From assembly GCA_016195085.1 (NCBI GenBank), contig JACQAG010000039.1:124001-188000 (forward strand): a stretch of DNA of 64,000 bases. The letters run 5' to 3'. The stretch is from Pseudomonadota bacterium. Lineage in GTDB: Bacteria > Pseudomonadota > Alphaproteobacteria > SHVZ01. Made by a program: the position numbers and the translations under genes. Position 1 is the first letter of the stretch, and each line of letters starts with the position of its first letter. The notes under the pieces are model-generated. The model did no database searches and had not been told where the DNA came from. It saw nothing but the letters and a program-made list of their open reading frames with translations. Of the stretch, positions 45,267 through 54,746 are shown in pieces.

Positions 45267-46754
45267 TTACTTGTCGAGCGAGGTTTCGCGGAGGTAACGG
45301 GTGGAGCGGGTGGCGATCAGCTCGTAGCCTTTGACGTTGCTGCGCACCGCGGTGAACAGCGTGCCATAGGCCACATGCGAGATCGGACCCTGGCAGGCGA
45401 GCACCTGCTGCGCCTCGGTGTAGATCTTCTGGCGCTGTGCCTTGTCGGTGGTGCGCCGTCCATCGTCCAAGAGCTTGTCCAAGCCGGCGTTCGAATATTT
45501 GAACACGTTGGTCGAACCGCCGGTGCGGAAGGTGCGATTGAGATAGTCGTCGGGATCGACATTGCCGCCATTTGTGGAGGCGAAGGCCTCGAAGGCGGAA
45601 TTGCGCCAATCCTGGATGAACTTGCCCTGCTCCTGCACGTTGAGGCTGGCCTTGAAGCCGGCCTGGTTGAGCTCGGCCTGCACCACCTGGGCCACGTCCT
45701 TGACCACCTGGATCGAGCCCAAGACGTTGATGGTGACCGCGAGCTCGCCGGCGATTCCGGCGTCCTTGAGGAGCGCCTTCGCCTTCGCCGCATCGGGCTT
45801 GTAGCAGGAGAACTTGTCGACCGGTGTCGCCCAGTCGGTCAAGGCCGGGGACAACGGGCCGCCCGCGACACCTTGGCCGAAATAGGCCGCCTGCACCACC
45901 TTGCCGCGATCGATCGCGACGTTGACCGCTTCGCGCACCTTGGCATTGTCGAAGGGCGGCTTCGAGACGTTGAGGCCGATCAGCGTGTAGGCGAGATCCT
46001 GGGCCTGGATCAGCCGCACATTGGCATTGCCCTTGAGCGTGAGCGCGGTCTGGGCATCGAGGGTCGGGATCATGTGATAGGTGCCGCTGGCGATGCCGAC
46101 CTGCCTGGTGGAAGCCTCGGGCACGATGTTGATCTTGAGCGCCGCCAGCTTCGGCAAGCCCTTCTCCCAGTATTGATCGTGCTTGGCGAGGCGGAGATAG
46201 GTGTCGGGGACCCATTCGACCAGCTTGAACGGTCCGGTGCCGACGGCGGTCCGGGCGAGATCGCCATGCGTCGCGGGAAGGATGGCCAGGCCCGAGAGCT
46301 GCGCCAGGAACGGGGCCGAAGGCTCAGTGAGCTTGATGACGAAGCCCGATGCGTCCGCAGCACTGGAGGCGATCATGTTGAAGCGGCTGGCGATCGGCGA
46401 GCCCGTGGCCTTGTCCAGGACCCGGTCGATCGAGGCGGTCACGTCCTTCGCGGTCATGGTCTGGCCGTCATGGAAAATGACGCCCGCGCGCAGCTTGAAG
46501 GTGTAGGTGAGCTGGTCCGGGCTCACCGACCAGGACTCGGCGAGCGAGGGGACGACCCGGAGGTCCTTGTCGATCGCGGTCAGACCCTCATAGAGGTTGC
46601 CGTTGACGAGGATGGTCGCAAACGCGGTCGCCACATGCGGGTCGAGCCCGCTGGGCGAGGCATCGGTTGCGATCTCCAAGGTCTGGGCCGAGGCCCCGAG
46701 CGGCGCCGCCGCCAATGCAATCGCCAAGACCGCCTTGCGTAAGCTCACCCGCAT
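45267..46754 (-). CDS. Peptide ABC transporter substrate-binding protein (family 5, DppA/OppA type)
   Basis: The 495-residue periplasmic protein has a signal peptide (MRVSLRKAVLAIALAAAPLG, ending ASA-Q). The family 5 core has EIATDASPSGLDPHVA, YTFKLRAGVIFHDGQTMTAKDV, GTGPFKLVEWVPD and YWEKGLPKLAALKINIVPE. It delivers peptides to the DppBC permeases downstream. It is divergent from anmK, so muropeptide or cell-wall peptide uptake is an attractive but unproved role. Confidence 0.92.
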   Translation of the reverse strand: MRVSLRKAVLAIALAAAPLGASAQTLEIATDASPSGLDPHVATAFATILVNGNLYEGLTAIDKDLRVVPSLAESWSVSPDQLTYTFKLRAGVIFHDGQTMTAKDVTASIDRVLDKATGSPIASRFNMIASSAADASGFVIKLTEPSAPFLAQLSGLAILPATHGDLARTAVGTGPFKLVEWVPDTYLRLAKHDQYWEKGLPKLAALKINIVPEASTRQVGIASGTYHMIPTLDAQTALTLKGNANVRLIQAQDLAYTLIGLNVSKPPFDNAKVREAVNVAIDRGKVVQAAYFGQGVAGGPLSPALTDWATPVDKFSCYKPDAAKAKALLKDAGIAGELAVTINVLGSIQVVKDVAQVVQAELNQAGFKASLNVQEQGKFIQDWRNSAFEAFASTNGGNVDPDDYLNRTFRTGGSTNVFKYSNAGLDKLLDDGRRTTDKAQRQKIYTEAQQVLACQGPISHVAYGTLFTAVRSNVKGYELIATRSTRYLRETSLDK

Positions 46755-46900
46755 CCGACTCTCCCTGGTTCTTTCCGCCGGCCCGCTGGATTTCCCATGC
46801 TCCGGGCGGCCGATCGCCGGATATCATACCGTTGCCGGCGGGGCGTCAATCGGGCATTGATCAGCCGAGGACGCGCCCAAGGGCGCCCAGGGGAAACGAG
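46755..46900. promoter_or_regulatory. Divergent intergenic region between the peptide transporter and anmK
   Basis: These 146 bases carry both outward promoters. A short CGCCC-AA-GGGCG inverted repeat lies near 46873-46884, just before the anmK ribosome site. No other strong signal was seen by eye. Confidence 0.4.
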
Positions 46901-48001
46901 ATGGCCAACCGCATTCTAACCGCAATCGGGCTCATGAGCGGCACCTCGATGGACGGCATCGACGTCGCCATCATCGAGACCGACGGCGAGCACATCGCCA
47001 GCCGCGGCAAATGGGCGACATATCCCTATAAAACCGCGCTCCGGCATGCTCTGGGCGAGGTGGTGGCCGACCCCAAGCGGGCGGAAACCGACCCGCTCAA
47101 GACCCTGGAGGCCGAGCTCACCCGCGCCAATGGCGATGCGCTCGAAGCCTTCCTCGCGGCGAACGCGATCCCGGCGCGTAGGGTGGACGTGGTGGGCTAT
47201 CACGGCCAGACCGTGCTGCACCGCCCGGAGCGGCACTGGACCAGGCAATTGGGCGACGGCGCGGCCTTATCCGAGCGCCTCGGCATTGCGGTCGTCAACG
47301 ACTTCCGCTCCGCCGACCTCGCCGCCGGCGGCGAAGGGGCACCCCTGGCGCCGCTCTACCACAAAGCGCTCGCCGCCGATCTGCCGCAGCCCCTGGCCGT
47401 GCTCAATCTGGGTGGGGTCGGCAACGTGACCTTTCTCGACGGCGAGACGGTGATCGCCTTCGACACCGGCCCCGCCAACGCCATGATCGATGATTGGGCC
47501 GAGCGCCACACCGGAACGGCGTGCGACGTCGACGGCAAGCTTGCCGCCGCCGGAACCATCGACGAGGCGGTCCTCGCCCGCCTCATGGCCAATCCTTATT
47601 TCGAGCGGAAGCCGCCGAAATCCCTCGACCGCAACGATTTCTCGGCCGAGCCGGTCAAGGGCCTGACGAAAGCGGACGGGGCCGCCACCTTGACCGCCTT
47701 CACCGCCGCTTCCGTCACCCGGGCCCGGGCGCTGTTGCCGGCCCCGCCCCGGCGCTTTCTGGTGACCGGCGGGGGCCGGCATAATCCCGTCCTCATGGCG
47801 ATGCTGCGCCAACGCCTGGGCGTGCCGGTCGAACCGGTGGAGGCTGCCGGCTGGCAGGGCGACGGGCTCGAGGCCCAGGCCTTCGCCTTCCTCGCCGTGC
47901 GCTCGCTCTACCATCTGCCCTTGAGCGTTCCCGGCACCACCGGCGTGCCCAAGCCGATCTCCGGCGGTCGCCTGCACCGGCCGAGCAAGAACGCGGCATG
48001 A
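46901..48001 (+). CDS. anmK: Anhydro-N-acetylmuramic acid kinase
   Basis: This 366-residue cytosolic kinase turns 1,6-anhydroMurNAc plus ATP into MurNAc-6-phosphate, an entry step of peptidoglycan recycling. Hallmarks are LMSGTSMDGIDVAI at the N-terminus, VVGYHGQTVLHRP, the LAVLNLGGVGNVT strand, DTGPANAMID, and TGGGRHNPVLM near the C-terminus. ATG 46901 follows GGGGAAACGAG. The next gene overlaps its stop (ATGA). murQ, which uses its product, lies 1.1 kb further on. Confidence 0.96.
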   Translation: MANRILTAIGLMSGTSMDGIDVAIIETDGEHIASRGKWATYPYKTALRHALGEVVADPKRAETDPLKTLEAELTRANGDALEAFLAANAIPARRVDVVGYHGQTVLHRPERHWTRQLGDGAALSERLGIAVVNDFRSADLAAGGEGAPLAPLYHKALAADLPQPLAVLNLGGVGNVTFLDGETVIAFDTGPANAMIDDWAERHTGTACDVDGKLAAAGTIDEAVLARLMANPYFERKPPKSLDRNDFSAEPVKGLTKADGAATLTAFTAASVTRARALLPAPPRRFLVTGGGRHNPVLMAMLRQRLGVPVEPVEAAGWQGDGLEAQAFAFLAVRSLYHLPLSVPGTTGVPKPISGGRLHRPSKNAA

Positions 48002-49020
48002 GCCTCGCCGGCGCCCTCGAGTCCGCCTTCGAGCCCGCTTCTGCCGCCGTCGCCGCTGGTTCCATTCCCGGAGCGGTGCTCGGCGTCTTCACCGAGCACG
48101 GCAAATCGGCGGTGCGCTGGGCCGGCCACGCCATGCTGACGCCCGAGCGCCAGAGCATGAGCCGCGCCACCATCTTCGACCTCGCCAGCCTGACCAAGGT
48201 CATCGTCACCCTGACCGAGATCATGCGCCTGGTGGAGGCCGGCAAGCTCGACCTCGACGATCCCTTGTCGCTGGCGCTCCCCGATCTCCACCAATACGTG
48301 CCGGCGGCACCGGTGCGTGGGCTCACCATCCGCCAGTGCCTCACCCACCAGGCCGGGCTCCCCGCGGTCGAGCCGATCTATACCTGGGGCAGCGATGCGG
48401 CGACCTTGAAGACCCTGGTGCTGCAGCACGACTGGCCCTTGGGCGAGCACGTCTACTCGGATATCGGCTTCATCCTCCTGGGCCTGGTGATCGAGCGCTT
48501 CACCGAGAAGCCGCTCGCCTCCCTCACCCTCTCCAAGGGTCTCACCTTCGCGCCTGATCCGAAGCAGACCGCGGCCACCGAGAACTGCCAGTGGCGCGGC
48601 CGGGTGATGCGCGGAGAGGTGCATGACGAGAACGCCTATGCCTTGGGCGGTGTGGCCGGCCATTCCGGGCTCTTCGGCACCATCGACGGCGTGCTCGGCT
48701 TTGCCCATGCGCTCACCTCCGGCAAGGTGCTGACGCAGGCAAGCCTGGATGAGATGCTCCGGCCGCAATCGCCGACCAGGGGCCTCGCCTGGCAGCGCCG
48801 CCATGCCGGCTGGTCCGGCGGTGGGCTCTGCTCGGCCGCGACCTTGGGCCATACCGGCTTCACCGGCACCGGGCTCTGGATCGATTTCGAGCGCGGCTAC
48901 GCCTGGGCCTTGTTGACCAACCGGGTGCATCCGAGCCGGCATGTGGAGACCGGCATCCAATCGCTCCGCCGCGCCGTCGGCAACCGCCTGGCGGCGGCGT
49001 GGCCGTTCTCGGAGCGTTGA
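47998..49020 (+). CDS. Serine hydrolase of the class C beta-lactamase family
   Basis: This 340-residue protein has SxxK as S64-L-T-K67 (DLASLTKVI), YSD in VYSDIGFILLG as the second motif, and HTGFTGTGLWID where the third motif is expected. It has no signal peptide. Within a recycling operon (ATGA overlap with anmK) it could be a cytosolic esterase, amidase or peptidase acting on recycled muropeptides; this is inference. Similar genes are often found beside anmK or murQ in alphaproteobacteria. Confidence 0.88.
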   Translation: MSLAGALESAFEPASAAVAAGSIPGAVLGVFTEHGKSAVRWAGHAMLTPERQSMSRATIFDLASLTKVIVTLTEIMRLVEAGKLDLDDPLSLALPDLHQYVPAAPVRGLTIRQCLTHQAGLPAVEPIYTWGSDAATLKTLVLQHDWPLGEHVYSDIGFILLGLVIERFTEKPLASLTLSKGLTFAPDPKQTAATENCQWRGRVMRGEVHDENAYALGGVAGHSGLFGTIDGVLGFAHALTSGKVLTQASLDEMLRPQSPTRGLAWQRRHAGWSGGGLCSAATLGHTGFTGTGLWIDFERGYAWALLTNRVHPSRHVETGIQSLRRAVGNRLAAAWPFSER

Positions 49021-49026
49021 GACGAG

Positions 49027-49084
49027 TGCCCCCACCCCGACCCTCCCCCATGCGTCAGCGTGAGGGAGGGTCGGGGTGGAGGCA
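49027..49084. repeat. GC-rich palindromic intergenic repeat, family A copy 4 (short)
   Basis: TGCCCCCACCCCGACCCTCC pairs with GGAGGGTCGGGGTGGAGGCA as one long hairpin of about 58 bases. It lies between convergent genes and may work as a terminator for both. Confidence 0.85.
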
Positions 49085-49091
49085 TTCGGCC

Positions 49092-49973
49092 TCAGCCCAA
49101 CGCCTCCAGCGCCTTGCGTAAATTTCCCTCGGCGCGGGCGAGCGCCGTGTCGGCGGCCTTGGGCGAGAGGCCCTTCAGCACCAGCACGGCGGGCTTCACC
49201 CTTCCCTTGCAGCGCTTGAGCGCTTCGCGTGCGTCCGCCTCGGTGGCGCCGGTGATGGTGACGAGCATGCGTTCGGCCCGATGCACGAGCTTGGCGTTGG
49301 TCGCGCGCAGATCGACCATGTGGCCGTCATAGACCCGCCCCAAACGGATCATGACGAGGGAAGAATAGAGATTGAGCGCCGCCTTCTGGGCGGTACCCGC
49401 CTGCATGCGCGTCGAGCCCGCGATCACTTCCGCTCCGGTCTCGAGCAGCACGGGATAGTCGGCGGTGGTCAGCAGCGGCGTATCCGGGTTGTTGGCAAAT
49501 CCGATGGTGAGCGCTCCGGCCTTGCGGCTGTGCTCCACGGCCGCCACGGTGAAGGGCGTCGTGCCGCTCGCCGCCAGCGCCAGCACGATGTCGTCGGGTA
49601 GGATGGCGAGACGCGTCACCTCCTGGGCCGCGGCGTAGCGATCATCCTCCGCCCCTTCGACGGAGCGCAGAAGCGCCGGTTCGCCACCGGCGAGCATGAA
49701 GCCGAGGTGATCCCACAGCCAATCGAAGGTGGGCGTCAGCTCCACACCGTCCTGCACGCCGATCCGACCGGAGGTGCCGGCCCCGGCATAGATGAGCCGC
49801 CCGCCTCGCTTGAGCCGCGGCAGGCTCGCCTCGGCGGCGGCTTCGATCGCCGGCAGAGCCCGCTCGACCGCCTGGATGGCGTTGCGTTGGCCCGCGACGA
49901 GCGCCGCGAGAATCTCGCGCGGCGGCCGGACGTCCAGCCCGCGACTGATGTCGCTGGTGCTTTCGGTGCTCAT
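49092..49973 (-). CDS. murQ: N-acetylmuramic acid 6-phosphate etherase
   Basis: This 293-residue SIS-domain enzyme cleaves the lactyl ether of MurNAc-6-phosphate to GlcNAc-6-phosphate and D-lactate. The SIS motifs are IYAGAGTSGRIGVQDGVE (with the catalytic Glu) and LAASGTTPFTVAAVEHSRK. GSTRMQAGTAQKAALN is the MurQ-type segment. The start at ATG 49973 is 55 bases from the divergent nagA start. Its substrate comes from AnmK and its product goes to NagA, so it links the two flanking genes. Confidence 0.95.
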   Translation of the reverse strand: MSTESTSDISRGLDVRPPREILAALVAGQRNAIQAVERALPAIEAAAEASLPRLKRGGRLIYAGAGTSGRIGVQDGVELTPTFDWLWDHLGFMLAGGEPALLRSVEGAEDDRYAAAQEVTRLAILPDDIVLALAASGTTPFTVAAVEHSRKAGALTIGFANNPDTPLLTTADYPVLLETGAEVIAGSTRMQAGTAQKAALNLYSSLVMIRLGRVYDGHMVDLRATNAKLVHRAERMLVTITGATEADAREALKRCKGRVKPAVLVLKGLSPKAADTALARAEGNLRKALEALG

Positions 49974-50027
49974 CGGCTGGGGTGGTGGCTTCGTCATTCT
50001 CGGCTGCATGTTAGTATCGCCGGCGCC
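49974..50027. promoter_or_regulatory. Short divergent control region between murQ and nagA
   Basis: Only 54 bases separate the two start codons, so the promoters must overlap and the two genes are probably co-regulated. No clean operator is visible in the region. Confidence 0.45.
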
Positions 50028-51209
50028 ATGCCACCACCGTCTCAATCGACCGACACGACGGCGCTCGCTGCATCCCGCGTGTTCACCGGAGAGGCGATGC
50101 TGGATGATCATGCGGTCATCGTCGCCGGCGGGCGCATCGAGCGGGTCGTACCGGCGAGCCGCATTCCCCGGGGGGTGAAGCGCCGGGACCTCGGCGGGCT
50201 GTTGGCGCCGGGCTTTATCGATGCCCAGGTGAATGGCGGCGGCGGCGTGCTCTTCAACGACGACCCCAGCGTCGCCGCCATCCGCAAGATCGGCGCCGCG
50301 CATCGACGCTTCGGCACCACCGGCTTCCTGCCGACCTTGATCACCGACCATCCCGAGACGATGGAGCTGGCGCTGGATGCCGTGCGCCAGGGCCTGGCGG
50401 AAAGCGTGCCGGGCCTCCTCGGCGTCCACATCGAAGGCCCGTTCCTCGCGGCCGAGCGCCGCGGCGTCCATGCCCTCGACCGGCTGCGGCAGCCGAGCCT
50501 GGCGGATTTGGCTCTGCTGACCCAGGCAAGGGCCGGCACCGTCCTGGTGACGGTGGCACCCGAACGCATGCCGCCGGGCAGCATCGAGCGCCTGGTCGCC
50601 GCCGGTGTGCGCGTGGCATCCGGCCACACCGCCGCCAGCTACGAGGAAACCATGGCGGGCCTCGCCCGCGGCATCACCGGCTTCACGCACCTCTTCAATG
50701 CGATGTCGCCGATGACCAGCCGCGAGCCGGGGGCGGTCGGCGCGGCACTCGCCGATGCAGAGTCCTGGTGCGGGATCATCCTCGACGGGTTCCACGTGCA
50801 TCTGGCGTGCCTCCGCGTGGCGCTGGCGGCAAAGCCCCTGGGCAAAGTCTTTCTGGTGACCGACGCCATGCCGCCGGTCGGCACGGATGCCAAGAGCTTC
50901 CGCCTCTATGGCGAGACCATCACGGTCATGGGCGGGCGCTGTCTGACCGATTCCGGCGTGCTGGCTGGCTCTGCCCTCGACATGGCAGCGGCACTCCGCA
51001 ACGCCGTCGCCCTGCTCGGCCTCGGGCTCGATGAAGTCTTGCGCATGGCATCGGCCTATCCCGCGGATTTCCTCGGCATCGCCGATCGCATGGGCCGGCT
51101 CAAGCCGGGAATGCGGGCCGATCTCGTGCTCCTCGACGACGGGCTTGCGGTCAAGGAGACCTGGATCGCCGGACGTGCCCCTGTAGATAGCAAGACCGTG
51201 GCGGACTAG
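50028..51209 (+). CDS. nagA: N-acetylglucosamine-6-phosphate deacetylase
   Basis: This 393-residue amidohydrolase gives glucosamine-6-phosphate plus acetate. Metal and active-site motifs are APGFIDAQVNGGGG (QxN in place of HxH, as in NagA), GVHIEGPFL, ASGHTAASYEE, FTHLFNAMSPM, ILDGFHVH and VTDAMPPVG. ATG 50028 gives normal length. It is divergent from murQ, completing the route from anhydroMurNAc to glucosamine-6-phosphate. Confidence 0.95.
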   Translation: MPPPSQSTDTTALAASRVFTGEAMLDDHAVIVAGGRIERVVPASRIPRGVKRRDLGGLLAPGFIDAQVNGGGGVLFNDDPSVAAIRKIGAAHRRFGTTGFLPTLITDHPETMELALDAVRQGLAESVPGLLGVHIEGPFLAAERRGVHALDRLRQPSLADLALLTQARAGTVLVTVAPERMPPGSIERLVAAGVRVASGHTAASYEETMAGLARGITGFTHLFNAMSPMTSREPGAVGAALADAESWCGIILDGFHVHLACLRVALAAKPLGKVFLVTDAMPPVGTDAKSFRLYGETITVMGGRCLTDSGVLAGSALDMAAALRNAVALLGLGLDEVLRMASAYPADFLGIADRMGRLKPGMRADLVLLDDGLAVKETWIAGRAPVDSKTVAD

Positions 51210-51237
51210 ACTGAGGTCGAGGGAAGGGTCGGGGAGC

Positions 51238-52641
51238 ATGGCCATCTTCGGCCGGGGAGGGATGATGCCGTCGAGGCTCGGAGCTCTCGCCGCTCTCGTG
51301 ACGGCCCTGCTGACGCTGTCCGGCGCTGTCTTCGCCGGGGATCGCCCGGTCCATGTGCTGACGGTCAGGGGCGCCATCGGCGTCGCCACCGCGCTCTACA
51401 TCGAGCGCGGCATCCGCCAAGCCGAAGCCGAGGACTCGGCGCTTGCCGTGATCGCCCTCGACACGCCGGGCGGCCTCGTCACCTCGACCCGCGCCATCAT
51501 TCAGACCATCCTCGAGGCGAAGGTGCCGGTCGCGGTCTATGTCTCGCCCGCGGGCGCGCAGGCGGCCAGCGCCGGCACCTATATCCTCTATGCGAGCCAT
51601 GTGGCCGCGATGGCCCCCGGCAGCAATATGGGGGCGGCAACCCCGGTCAGCCTCGGCATGCCCGGGCTTCCCGGCAGCACCGAGCCGGAGAAGAAGTCCG
51701 ATCCCTCCGATCCGAATGCCAGCAAGGACAAGCCGGCCGCCTCCGGCAGCACCATGGAGCGGAAGATCCTCAACGATGCGACCGCCTATATGCGCAGCCT
51801 CGCCCAGCTCCGCCATCGCAATGCCGATTGGGCCGAGAAGGCGGTGCGCGAGGCGGCGACCTTGACCGCCGAGGAGGCGAAGAAGGAGCAGGTGATCGAG
51901 GTGATCGCCCGCGATCTCGACGACCTCCTGACCCAGATCGACGGCCGCAAGGTGACGGTCGGCAACCGCGAGGTGACGCTCTCAACCAAGGGGGCTTCGA
52001 TCAAGAGCCTCGATGCGGATTGGCGCGAGAAGCTGATCCAGGTGCTGACCGATCCCAACATCGCCTACATCCTGATGCTGGGCGGCATCTACGGGATCAT
52101 CTTCGAGTTCTGGAGCCCCGGCTTCGTGCTGCCGGGGATCATCGGCGGCATCTGCTTGCTCCTCGGCCTGACCGCGCTCGCCGTGCTGCCGGTCAACTAT
52201 GGGGGGCTGGCCTTGATGCTGCTCGGCATCGCTCTCATGGTGGCCGAAGCCTTCACGCCCAATGTGATGGCGCTCGGCATCGGCGGGCTCGTCTCCTTCG
52301 TCGCCGGCTCGATCTTCCTCTACGATTCCGCCGGCAACGGCTTCGCCGTCCACGTGTCCTGGCCGCTGATCCTGGGTGCGGCGGCGGCGAGCCTCGTCTT
52401 CTTCCTCACCGTGCTCGGCATTGCCATGCGCGCGCGCCGCCGGCGGGTGGTGAGCGGCCGCGAAGAGATGATCGGCAGCCGCGGGACGGTGGTGGCCTGG
52501 GAGGGCGGCGAAGGCCGGGTCAAGACCCATGGCGAGGTCTGGCGGGCGCGCGGGGCGGCCACGCTCGATCCCGGCACCGATATCAGGGTCGTCGGCATCG
52601 ACGGGCTCACCCTCGTGGTCGAGCCGGCAGCGAGCGCCTAA
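51238..52641 (+). CDS. NfeD family protein with ClpP-class serine protease domain
   Basis: This 467-residue protein has an N-terminal signal or anchor (about 10-33). A ClpP-like serine protease domain follows, with the nucleophile Ser in GAQAASAGTYI, and DTPGGLV before it. Then come four to five membrane helices (about 255-395) and a C-terminal OB-fold NfeD domain (EEMIGSRGTVVAWEGGEGRV). Such proteins cleave stomatin C-termini in membrane quality control. A slipin/stomatin gene follows 60 bases downstream, the classical pair. A low-complexity Lys/Pro/Ser insert lies at about 145-165. Confidence 0.92.
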   Translation: MAIFGRGGMMPSRLGALAALVTALLTLSGAVFAGDRPVHVLTVRGAIGVATALYIERGIRQAEAEDSALAVIALDTPGGLVTSTRAIIQTILEAKVPVAVYVSPAGAQAASAGTYILYASHVAAMAPGSNMGAATPVSLGMPGLPGSTEPEKKSDPSDPNASKDKPAASGSTMERKILNDATAYMRSLAQLRHRNADWAEKAVREAATLTAEEAKKEQVIEVIARDLDDLLTQIDGRKVTVGNREVTLSTKGASIKSLDADWREKLIQVLTDPNIAYILMLGGIYGIIFEFWSPGFVLPGIIGGICLLLGLTALAVLPVNYGGLALMLLGIALMVAEAFTPNVMALGIGGLVSFVAGSIFLYDSAGNGFAVHVSWPLILGAAAASLVFFLTVLGIAMRARRRRVVSGREEMIGSRGTVVAWEGGEGRVKTHGEVWRARGAATLDPGTDIRVVGIDGLTLVVEPAASA

Positions 52642-52701
52642 TGAATGAACACATCATAGCCGCGCACGCGATCGGCTAGCCAGGCTTCCAGGGAGGAAAC
52701 C

Positions 52702-53472
52702 ATGTTCTCCGATGTCACCAGCATCGCCGTCCTGGTGCTGCCGATGGCGTTTCTGATGTTCGTGTTCTACTCCTCGCTCAAGATCCTGAGGGAGTATGAG
52801 CGCGGCGTCGTCTTCACCCTCGGCCGTTTCTGGGCAGTGAAGGGCCCCGGCCTCATCGTGCTGGTGCCGTTCGCCCAGCAGATGGTCAGGGTCGATCTCA
52901 GGACCCGCGTGCTCGACGTGCCCTCGCAAGACGTGATCAGCCGGGACAACATCTCGGTCAAGGTCAACGCCGTCATCTATTTCCGCGTCATCGACCCGGA
53001 GAAGGCGATCATTCAAGTCGAGTTTTTCGAGATGGCGACGAGCCAGCTCGCGCAGACCACACTCCGCTCGGTCCTGGGCCAGCACGATCTCGATGAGATG
53101 CTGGCGCAGCGCGACAAATTGAACGATCACATCAGGCGGATTCTGGACGAGCAGACCGAGGCCTGGGGCATCAAGGTCTCGAATGTCGAGCTGAAGCACA
53201 TCGACCTGGCCGAGAACATGATCCGCGCCATCGCCAAGCAGGCCGAGGCGGAGCGCATAAGGCGCGCCAAGGTGATCGACGCCGAAGGCGAGCTGCAGGC
53301 GGCGCAAAAGCTCCTGGAGGCCGCCACCATCCTCGCCGGCAAACCCCAGGCGATGCAGCTCCGCTATCTAGCCGCCATGCAGAACATCGCCGGCGAGAAG
53401 GCCTCCACCATCATCTTCCCGGTGCCGGTCGACTGGCTCTCCCACATGAAGCCCGGCGGTCCTTCTGGCTGA
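52702..53472 (+). CDS. Slipin/stomatin-like SPFH domain protein
   Basis: This 256-residue membrane-associated protein has one N-terminal hydrophobic hairpin (about 5-28) and an SPFH domain: [53 protein letters not shown]. It then has a coiled coil rich in Ala/Glu ([20 protein letters not shown]). It oligomerises in the inner membrane. GGGAGGAAACC lies before ATG 52702. It is the expected partner of the NfeD protease just upstream. Confidence 0.95.
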   Translation: MFSDVTSIAVLVLPMAFLMFVFYSSLKILREYERGVVFTLGRFWAVKGPGLIVLVPFAQQMVRVDLRTRVLDVPSQDVISRDNISVKVNAVIYFRVIDPEKAIIQVEFFEMATSQLAQTTLRSVLGQHDLDEMLAQRDKLNDHIRRILDEQTEAWGIKVSNVELKHIDLAENMIRAIAKQAEAERIRRAKVIDAEGELQAAQKLLEAATILAGKPQAMQLRYLAAMQNIAGEKASTIIFPVPVDWLSHMKPGGPSG

Positions 53473-53481
53473 GAGCTCGCT

Positions 53482-53584
53482 CCTCACCCGTTCGCTCCGC
53501 TCGCGACCTCTCCCCACGGGAGAGGTGACGAAAGGGAATCCCTCTTACCCCCTCTCCCATGGGGAGAGGGACGGGGTGAGGGGC
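53482..53584. repeat. Palindromic intergenic repeat, family B-like
   Basis: CCTCACCCGTTCGCTCCGCT begins the element and GACGGGGTGAGGGG ends it. CCTCTCCCCACGGGAGAGG and CCCCTCTCCCATGGGGAGAG are internal hairpins. It lies between convergent genes and may end both transcripts. Confidence 0.8.
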
Positions 53585-53599
53585 GGGCAAGCCGAAATG

Positions 53600-54694
53600 C
53601 TACAGCAGCGCGCCGCGCGCCGTGATCGGCCAGAGGGCTTCGACGCGGCCTTCGCGCACGCCCACATACCAATCGTAGAAATTGACCGTCGGATCGCAAT
53701 GGCCGGGCACCAGCATGAGCTTGTCGCCCAATGCCGGCGTGCGGTTGGGGTTCTTGTAGACGAAGCTGCAATGCTCGTCGCCGCCGCGGACATATTCGAC
53801 ATCGTCCTCGCCCCAGAGCCGGGGTGGGCCGGCATCGAGGCTGACCGCCTTGACGCCGGCATCGAAGACCGCGCGGTTCGGCTGCGGGCGGCTCATCACC
53901 GTTGAATAGACGAAGAGGCTCTGGCGGTAGTCGCTGACGGGATTGTCCTGGGCATCCCGGTTCTTTCCGTAGGCCACATCCATGAACAGGTATGAGCCGA
54001 CCTGCAGCTCGTTGTAGACGCCGCTCTCGCCTTCCCACTCATAGGTGCCGGTGCCGGCGCCGCCGATATAGGTGCAAGCGAGCTTGCTCGCCGCCAAGGC
54101 GGCCTGGGTCGCCTTCGCCTTCTCGATGCCCGCCAGCGCGGCTGCCCGGCGCTCGCCATGATCCTCGATGTGCTGGGCGCGGCCGAAATAGGCCTGCAGG
54201 CCTTCGAAGCGCAAGCCCGGCGAGCGGGCGATGCGCTGCGCCAGGTCGACGGCCGGCTGCCCCGGCTCGACGCCGCAGCGATTGCCGCCGGTGTTGATCT
54301 CGACCCTGACGCCGAGCTCGGTCTTGTATTTGACCGCAGCCGCACTGGCGGCGGCGATCTGGTCGGGATGGTCGACGCAAAGCGACATCCTGGCCTGGCG
54401 CGCCAGTGCCGCCAGATGCTCGAGCTTGCGGGTGCCGACGATTTCGTTCGAGACATAGACGTCGCTGACGCCGCCCATGACCATGGCCTCGGCCTCGCTC
54501 ACCTTCTGGGTGCAGACGCCGATGGCGCCGCGCGCCACCTGGCGCATGGCGATGACCGCGCATTTGTGCGTCTTGGCATGCGGGCGCAGAAAGATCCCGG
54601 CGCGCTCGCCGAAGGCAGCCATGGCCTCGAGATTGGCTTCGAACACCTCGAGATCGACGATGAGCGCCGGCGTATCGACATGCTCGAGCGGCAT
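53600..54694 (-). CDS. DSD1 family PLP-dependent enzyme (D-threonine aldolase/D-serine dehydratase-like)
   Basis: This 364-residue fold III PLP enzyme has an alanine-racemase-like N-terminal barrel. The PLP Lys is in LRPHAKTHK near residue 42, and the C-terminal zinc site includes GGDEHCSF and VPGHCDPTVN. It deaminates or cleaves a D-hydroxy amino acid. ATG 54694 begins just before DTPALIVDL; a TTG about 30 bases upstream is an alternative start. It is the last gene of the operon with an M81 peptidase and a peptide-binding protein. Confidence 0.88.
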   Translation of the reverse strand: MPLEHVDTPALIVDLEVFEANLEAMAAFGERAGIFLRPHAKTHKCAVIAMRQVARGAIGVCTQKVSEAEAMVMGGVSDVYVSNEIVGTRKLEHLAALARQARMSLCVDHPDQIAAASAAAVKYKTELGVRVEINTGGNRCGVEPGQPAVDLAQRIARSPGLRFEGLQAYFGRAQHIEDHGERRAAALAGIEKAKATQAALAASKLACTYIGGAGTGTYEWEGESGVYNELQVGSYLFMDVAYGKNRDAQDNPVSDYRQSLFVYSTVMSRPQPNRAVFDAGVKAVSLDAGPPRLWGEDDVEYVRGGDEHCSFVYKNPNRTPALGDKLMLVPGHCDPTVNFYDWYVGVREGRVEALWPITARGALL

Positions 54695-54746
54695 GCCGAT
54701 CTCGGCAGGAGGACGGGTGACCAAGTTACGGCTCCTAGGATCTCGA

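Noticed and set aside
49092-51389. A 765-codon reverse open frame extending murQ upstream across nagA
   Set aside because: Only the last 293 codons are MurQ. The upstream part is antisense to nagA and has low-complexity composition, so the start was set at 49973.
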